From Gordionus sp. m RMFG-2023 (lineage: Eukaryota > Nematomorpha > Gordioida > Chordodea > Parachordodidae): 64,000 bases of DNA. This document shows positions 58,731 through 64,000 of the stretch, one piece after another; positions within the stretch are counted from its first letter, which is position 1; every line of letters starts with the position of its first letter. Below the pieces are notes generated by a model, which did not search any database, was not told the origin of the DNA, and saw only the letters and a list, made by a program, of their open reading frames with translations. The stretch lies in assembly GCF_954871325.1 (NCBI RefSeq), contig NC_088777.1, positions 10,331,366 through 10,395,365 of the forward strand. Reading direction: 5' to 3'. The translations under genes and the position numbers were made by a program.

Positions 58731-61442
58731 ATGCATAGAAATGCCAAAAGGAAATTTAAAGGTGGAGCTGAAAAATTAAGAAAAAAAAATGCTGCTGGTC
58801 TCAAAGCAGCTGGTGCTGATCCAAAACAACTTAAATTATCTTTTTTTGATAAATCAATACCAAGTATTTCAAATACTATTACTTCATGTAAATAAACTAT
58901 TTTTTTAGTGATATCAACAACTGCCTCCCATTCATCACTACCTGAAACAACTACCTTATCTGCAACATCTTCCTGTATTTGGCATCAGTTCAATTATTGC
59001 CACTATCCTCACACTTGTCAGAAGCAACTACATCAATAATGCCTTCAGATATTTCTCAAAGTGGATTATCAGAATTGGATATGCATACATATGAGTTGCA
59101 ATTAACAGCCACTATACCTCAAAAACTTAGATTTTTAATGCAACATCCTATACAACCAATAAACATTAAATATAATAAATTATATTATCGAATGGTAATG
59201 AGTTAAAAAATACCTAGAAAATGGATTACCATAAAAATTATATGCAATAAAGCCCAAGCTGTGTACTGCTCAATCTGCCTGGCATTTGCAGTATGCGAAA
59301 ACACTTTCACAACAGGCTCTACAAATTTTCGCCACATGCACTCAGTTATTAAAATACATGAAAATTCAAGTGCATATTAGTGCTGTCGAGGCCTACCTCA
59401 GAGCTTCAAAAAACCAGTCATTTAATAATTCAATTAGCGTTAAAATATTAAATGAAAAAAATCGACAAATTCATAACAATATCCACATAATAAAACAAAT
59501 ATTTGAGATAATAAAGTTTTTAGGTAAACAAAACTTACCATACAGAGGATCAAATGCTACCGAAACACTTAGCCTCTTTGATAATGAAAATTTAAATCAT
59601 GGCAATTTCCTGGAAATGATCCGTATTATATCAAAGAATGATCAAATACTTAGAGATCATTTAGAGAAGGCTATTTTAAAAAGCAAACGTAGAAAAGATA
59701 CGCTTAAACTGTCTAACAAATCAAAATCGAAGGGAAGAGGTTCTCTCATAACCTTGTTATCAAAAACAACTGTCAACAAAGTTATTGATGCTGTTCTTGA
59801 TCAAATCAGGAATTTAATAAAAAAGGAGATTGGTAACAAACGGTTTAGTTTGCAAATGGATAGTACTCAAGACATTTGCGTTTATGATCAAGCAACCATT
59901 TGCCTACGATACATATATAATGGTATAATAACAGAAAAGCTTTTTGCACTTACAAAAGTTACGAACAAAAGGATTTTTTGATATCTTGAGTGAATGCTTT
60001 TTAAAACATGGAATTCAAATGAGAAATATAATTGGAGAATCATTTGATGGTGCTGCAAATATGCGGGGGGATGTTGGGTTGCAAGCTCTTATTAGACAAG
60101 AGGCTCCAGGTAGCTTGTATATTTGGTGTTATAGTCACATATTATATCTCTGTATATGTGATTCATGCGATAATATTGAAGGCAAAATTTTATTTGGATT
60201 ATTGAACAGACTAGCAACTTTCTTTGGTGAATCATATAAAAGGATGGACGCTTGGGTGAAACAGAATAACTCAACTGGCCAAAATAAACTGAGAAGGCTG
60301 CAAAAAATAGGTGAGACAAGGTGGTGGGCACGTGAATATTAAATGGATATATGGCCAAGAGAGCTTACTTCCAATAACGATAAGTGCACTTCGATTCATA
60401 ATAGATAATAAATCATTTGAGGCAAAAACCTCATCAGAAGCGCAGTCGTTGATAGATAATTCATGTAAATTTAAGACTCTTAGTACAGTTGTAATATATT
60501 TAGAAATTTTTGAAATAATGGGGCCATTGTCATTGTATCTTCAAACCAAAAATTTAGATATTTTGTAGGCATGGAAGATGATAGAAGATGCTAAGTCTGT
60601 GTCATCGATAACTATTACATCAATTCAAAATAAAGCAATAAAAATGGCTTCTGATTTAAATGAAACACTTTCATATTTAAAGCTTCCGGAGAGTATCTGT
60701 GTACAGACTGCTCTGCCAAAAATTCGAATAGGATGAGCAAAGAGAATATATAGTGATGAAGGCCAGGATGAACGTCCTCAAGAATCGATTGACCTTTATA
60801 GGGTTGAAGTATTTCGTCCTATAATTGATCAAATTATAAACAGTTTATCGGAACGCTTTTCTGCGAATAGAGAGCTTATTTTGAATGTGCGATATTTGCA
60901 TCCAAGGCATTTTGATGACATAAATAGTAAAGGTATTTCTGAAATGGCCTTGGAAAAACTGGCGCAATTTGCAAATATATCGAGTGATAAATTACATAAC
61001 GAATTGTGTTCATTTTCTAGTGTATTCAAAGATTTAATAGCAGAATTAAATGAAACGGACGATGATATCTTATGTACAAGTGAGGAGTCGAATGAAGAAG
61101 ATGGACTACTACAATATGATAATAACTCGAAGTGATAAATGTAACAATTGTTTAATATGCGTGTATGAAATTCTTAAGAGGTACAATATGCATACAAGTG
61201 CATACACTAATATATTTTTGGCGTATGAATACATTTTAACTTTATCATTTACGCAGGTTAATTGCGAGAGAACATATAGCAAATTGAAAATTATAAAAAA
61301 TAGGCTGAGAGCTAATATAGGCCAAGAAAAATTAGAAGCGTTTTTAATGATGTCAGTTGAACGAGAACTATTGATTGAAATAGAAGATATTCTTATTTAT
61401 TTACGCAAAGGTTCAAAGTTAATGAGAGATTTATTAACATAA
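58731..61442 (+). pseudogene. hAT transposase (ZMYM1/DUF4371-like), interrupted
   Basis: The first piece starts at the ATG at 58731 (MHRNAKRKFKGGAEKLRKK), a basic N-terminus typical of ZMYM-like hAT proteins, and meets a stop at about 58893. Next come a Ser/Thr-rich segment to 59205, a TTF-type finger near 59220-59393 (KWITIK, YCSICLAF, HENS), the DUF4371 region at about 59374-59980 (NHGNFLEMIRIISKND, FSLQMDSTQDICVYDQ), the catalytic-core region (GESFDGAANM, CYSHILYL, ETRWWAR) and the dimerisation region near 61250-61340 (CERTYSKLKIIKNRLR). About seven to nine frame changes or stops separate the pieces, for example near 58975, 59205, 59370, 59980, 60330, 60566, 60735 and 61135. A 21-bp GT...AG gap at 58892 would restore the first junction in phase, but this is shorter than expected for an animal intron. 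Confidence 0.85.
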
Positions 61443-61679
61443 AAATTATATATTATTAATTCATTTATTTAAATCTTATTTATATCTATTACAATATGAT
61501 CTCTAATTTTATAAGTGCAACAATTTTATTCTCTGTGCAATATTGTATAATTGTTGTAATTTTATATGTGTAATTAATTGATTTTATATATTGAGTATGT
61601 ATTATATTATATTTAACATGTGATGTATGATTTGATTTTATAGTGCAATATCCTTGTAAATCTAATATAAAATATATAT

Positions 61680-61862
61680 GTGCAATGGATATTTTTTTAT
61701 ATGTGCAATGAATATTTTTTAATATGTGCAATGAATATTTTTTAATATGTGCAATGAATATTTTTTAATATGTGCAATGAATATTTTTTTATATGTGCAA
61801 TGAATATTTTTTTATATGTGCAATGAATATTTTTTTATGTGTTCAATGAATATAATTTTGGA
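61680..61862 (+). repeat. 24-bp minisatellite in the 3' region of the hAT element
   Basis: About eight head-to-tail units of TATGTGCAATGAATATTTTTT with one or two variable A/T bases each. Very little divergence between units indicates recent expansion. Confidence 0.85.
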
Positions 61863-62126
61863 TGTGCAATTTTTTAAAATAAAATATATGATTATCGTGT
61901 CATTATTCTTTTCTTTTTTTAAAATGTAAATTGTTTGAACCTATAAAAAATAACAAGTAATAAAAATATATAATTTAAGGAAGCCATTTAAGGGAACCCG
62001 GCAGAAGGCCGGGCAAAAGCGGGCCGAAGGCCCGGAAAATAGGGGGTATGGGGGCAAAGGCCCATAAAAATGAGGCCGCTATAAAAAAAATGCCCACGAG
62101 GCCGTAACGTCGCCAGTCCGCCCCTG

Positions 62127-62157
62127 AATATACGCCTTCTACAATGCTAAAATGTAG
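62127..62157 (+). mobile_element. Right flank of the split LINE, end of its ORF
   Basis: After the second copy of AATATACG, the LINE frame continues for a few codons (FYNAKM) to a TAG at 62155-62157. It shows that the 4.7-kb hAT element inserted within the last dozen or so codons of the LINE ORF. Confidence 0.65.
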
Positions 62158-63229
62158 ATTGATGAAAAACATATATAATACTTTATCCAATTCTCGCTCT
62201 GGTAATTATATATTTCAAATCAATAGATAGGTTCAGCATCGCATCTAACAATATTCCCTTTCATTCCTGCTGATTATTTTGAATAACTCACTAAAAAAAT
62301 GATATGTGGTTAGCTAATTTTTTAATTTAAATATGATTTTATATTTATACCAAAACAACGATTTTTATGATTTAAAAAATAGGATTTTATATCTATACCA
62401 AAAAGACAATTTTTATTATTTAAATAAAAATTTCTATTTCACAACGAACAACCCTTCTAATAATGTTGATTATTTTGTAAAACTCTTTAAAAAATGAAAC
62501 ATGATATACTATTTTTATTACTGAAATAAGATTTATATCTACTCTTAAGATACATAATTTTACTATCAGAGTTTATTTTTATAATTAAAGTTTAGAACAG
62601 TTTTTTTCTAATTATTTTATTTTTTAACTTCATATATATAAATACAAAGAATAATTCAACATCGATTTTTATATTAAAAAGTACCGATAATATCATGATA
62701 AATATTTTACAAAAATAAAATAATGACATTATAAACATAACACATCACCTCCCCCTCCCAATTCCATATATCATATTACGGTGTTCATAATTATTCTTCG
62801 ACTTCGTAAGTAAAAGTCATCGTGTTGCCATCTTTATACTAATTATTAGTAAGTCATAGTATTGTTGATGTTCAATTTTGATAATTGATAATTTTTAGTA
62901 TTAAATGTTAGTAAATTTGACATCGATCGTATATGTTTGAATTTTTCTTTGTTGTTGCTGCTGGTTTCGTCCGTTTAAGTTTGGGTTTTTTTTGTTGTGT
63001 ATCATTACTTTTGTTGCATAATGAAGAAATGTTTTTCACTATTTTTTAATTTATTATCATGTATATTCTCAAATACCGCATCACATTTTAATATACATTT
63101 ACAACCAACAACACTGCTAACATTTAACACGGAAAATGATCAATTATCAAACATATTTTTTTTAAATGAATTTTTTTAAATTTTAATATTTTTATTTTAA
63201 ATAATTTTCTTAAATTTTAATAACTTTAT
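62158..63229. other. Intergenic, no feature recognised
   Basis: The first 100 bp or so may be the LINE 3' untranslated region. Beyond that it is AT-rich sequence. An open frame at 62997-63179 (plus) has no recognisable family and is not called. Confidence 0.5.
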
Positions 63230-63260
63230 TTTAGTGAATAAATGTATAAAATATTTATTT

Positions 63261-63380
63261 GAAAATAATAATTTTTTTGTGGACCCGGTTAATAGAAGCA
63301 TAAATACCCAGTCCATAGAGCGTCTTTGGCGCGAAATAAAAACATATGTCAAATCTAGGAAGTTATGGAAGATTACATAG
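63261..63380 (+). mobile_element. Merlin-like (ISXO2-type DDE) transposase remnant
   Basis: The plus strand reads FVDPVNRSINTQSIERLWRE, then IKTYVKSRKLW, to a TAG at 63378. This is the C-terminal signature of ISXO2-like/Merlin transposases (NFVDP.TG.HTQ.IE..W...K), including the glutamate before RLW that corresponds to the last acidic residue of the DDE triad. The upstream part of the domain is not found in the preceding kilobase, so only the last coding piece survives, possibly a former exon: a TTTTAG acceptor-like site lies near 63230. No terminal repeats were identified. Confidence 0.65.
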
Positions 63381-64000
63381 CAATATATTTATTTAAAAAA
63401 GAGAGAAAATATATAGAATAAAAAATTTTAGAAGATATTATTGCATTGTTATAAATATATATTTTGTTATACATTTTTTATATTTTAAATTTGAAAAATA
63501 AATATTTTAAATGAAGAGTCAAGTATTTAATTATATGCTCAGATAATATGTAATTGGAAAAAAAACTTATAAGGAATGATATAAGTGACCATTGAAAAAG
63601 AATTATCTGTAAATAAATATATAATTCGTAAAAGTATACACTTTAAATAGGAAAAATAATTGGTAAAGGTAACTAAATTATAAATCTGCAAAAGTCTTTA
63701 TAATCCATAAAGATTTTTATCCCAATTTATCCTGCCCTTTATTTAAACTTTATCCTGTCCATCTCATTTTTATTTAGCTTTTTACAAAAAATGGCTAAAT
63801 AATTTTTATAACTAAAAATATCATTCAACAAAAATATATTTATATAAATATAAATATAAAAATAAAGATAAATAAAATTCAGCCAATAATATGACAGTTA
63901 AATAAATAAAATATAACAAATGGTAATTATGACTCCCAAACCATAATCTTACCAAAAAAATACTAATATCATAAAAATTATTTCACCACTCATATTATTT
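63381..64000. other. No feature recognised to right edge
   Basis: AT-rich sequence with short homopolymers. Nothing coding or repetitive was recognised. Confidence 0.5.

Larger units (their letters stand above)
57391..62126 (+). mobile_element. hAT element (ZMYM1-like transposase), nearly whole, 4,736 bp
   Basis: The termini are CAGGGGCGGA on the left and its exact inverse on the right, with the perfect 8-bp duplication AATATACG at 57383-57390 and 62127-62134. Just inside the left end is the perfect palindrome GTGGGCATTTTGCCCAC (57414-57430); the right subterminal region carries GCCCACGAGGCCG, also found on the left. From left to right the element contains a tandem array (57705-58275), a duplicated block of about 165 bp, a transposase remnant (58731-61442) and a 24-bp minisatellite (61680-61862). 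The identical target duplications and small number of coding breaks point to a fairly recent insertion. It sits inside an older LINE tail. The transposase would have supplied cut-and-paste activity in the nucleus; this copy has several breaks and should be inactive. Confidence 0.92.

Noticed and set aside
1-64000. Retrovirus-like, LTR, Polinton, CRISPR, rRNA or bacterial features
   Set aside because: No reverse transcriptase with long terminal repeats, capsid- or envelope-like gene, spaced direct-repeat array, ribosomal RNA or operon structure was recognised; the only retroelement traces are the LINE tail and the SINE-like head.

Overview
This is an AT-rich (by eye well over 70% A+T), gene-poor piece of a metazoan nuclear genome. 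The animal assignment rests on a multi-exon SHANK-type postsynaptic scaffold gene, which is an animal family. The repeats (hAT, RTE-like LINE, Merlin-like and SINE remnants, foldback MITEs) suit an AT-rich invertebrate such as a flatworm or cnidarian. The sequence alone does not settle the phylum.

Layout. Positions 1-1335 (minus) hold a decayed hAT/ZMYM1-like transposase running off the left edge. Positions 3577-4767 (plus) hold a probable two-exon gene for a small secreted, very lysine-rich protein. Positions 11035-32586 (minus) hold the SHANK homologue. I could place all 15 coding exons from the initiator ATG (32586) to the stop (11035), and every exon-exon phase is compatible, giving 1,958 codons before the stop. 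The protein has the N-terminal SPN/Ras-association-like domain, the ankyrin block and one PDZ domain, followed by a long disordered tail. No SH3 or SAM domain is visible.

From 32.6 kb to the right edge I see no further host gene, only transposon strata: a foldback MITE with a perfect 8-bp target duplication (34650-34986), a hAT C-terminal relic (about 41.9 kb), a 2.0-kb hAT copy with perfect 8-bp duplications (46308-48312) carrying a smaller GC-rich insertion, a MITE (53583-53980), and an RTE-like LINE 3' end split by a 4.7-kb, nearly whole hAT element (57391-62126, duplication AATATACG). A Merlin/ISXO2-like transposase remnant lies at 63.3 kb.

Two repeat systems recur across the window. One is a hAT-type MITE family with YAGAGAYCTGCA ends and GGCCCGG islands set in A/T runs. 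The other is a roughly 160-210 bp foldback family with GTTGTTAAAC-like ends (five copies). The SHANK introns have unusual splice sites: half of the 14 donors begin GTT, few have G at +5, and acceptors are mostly TAG or AAG without a pyrimidine tract. No retrovirus-like, LTR, Polinton, CRISPR, rRNA or intact tRNA feature was recognised.
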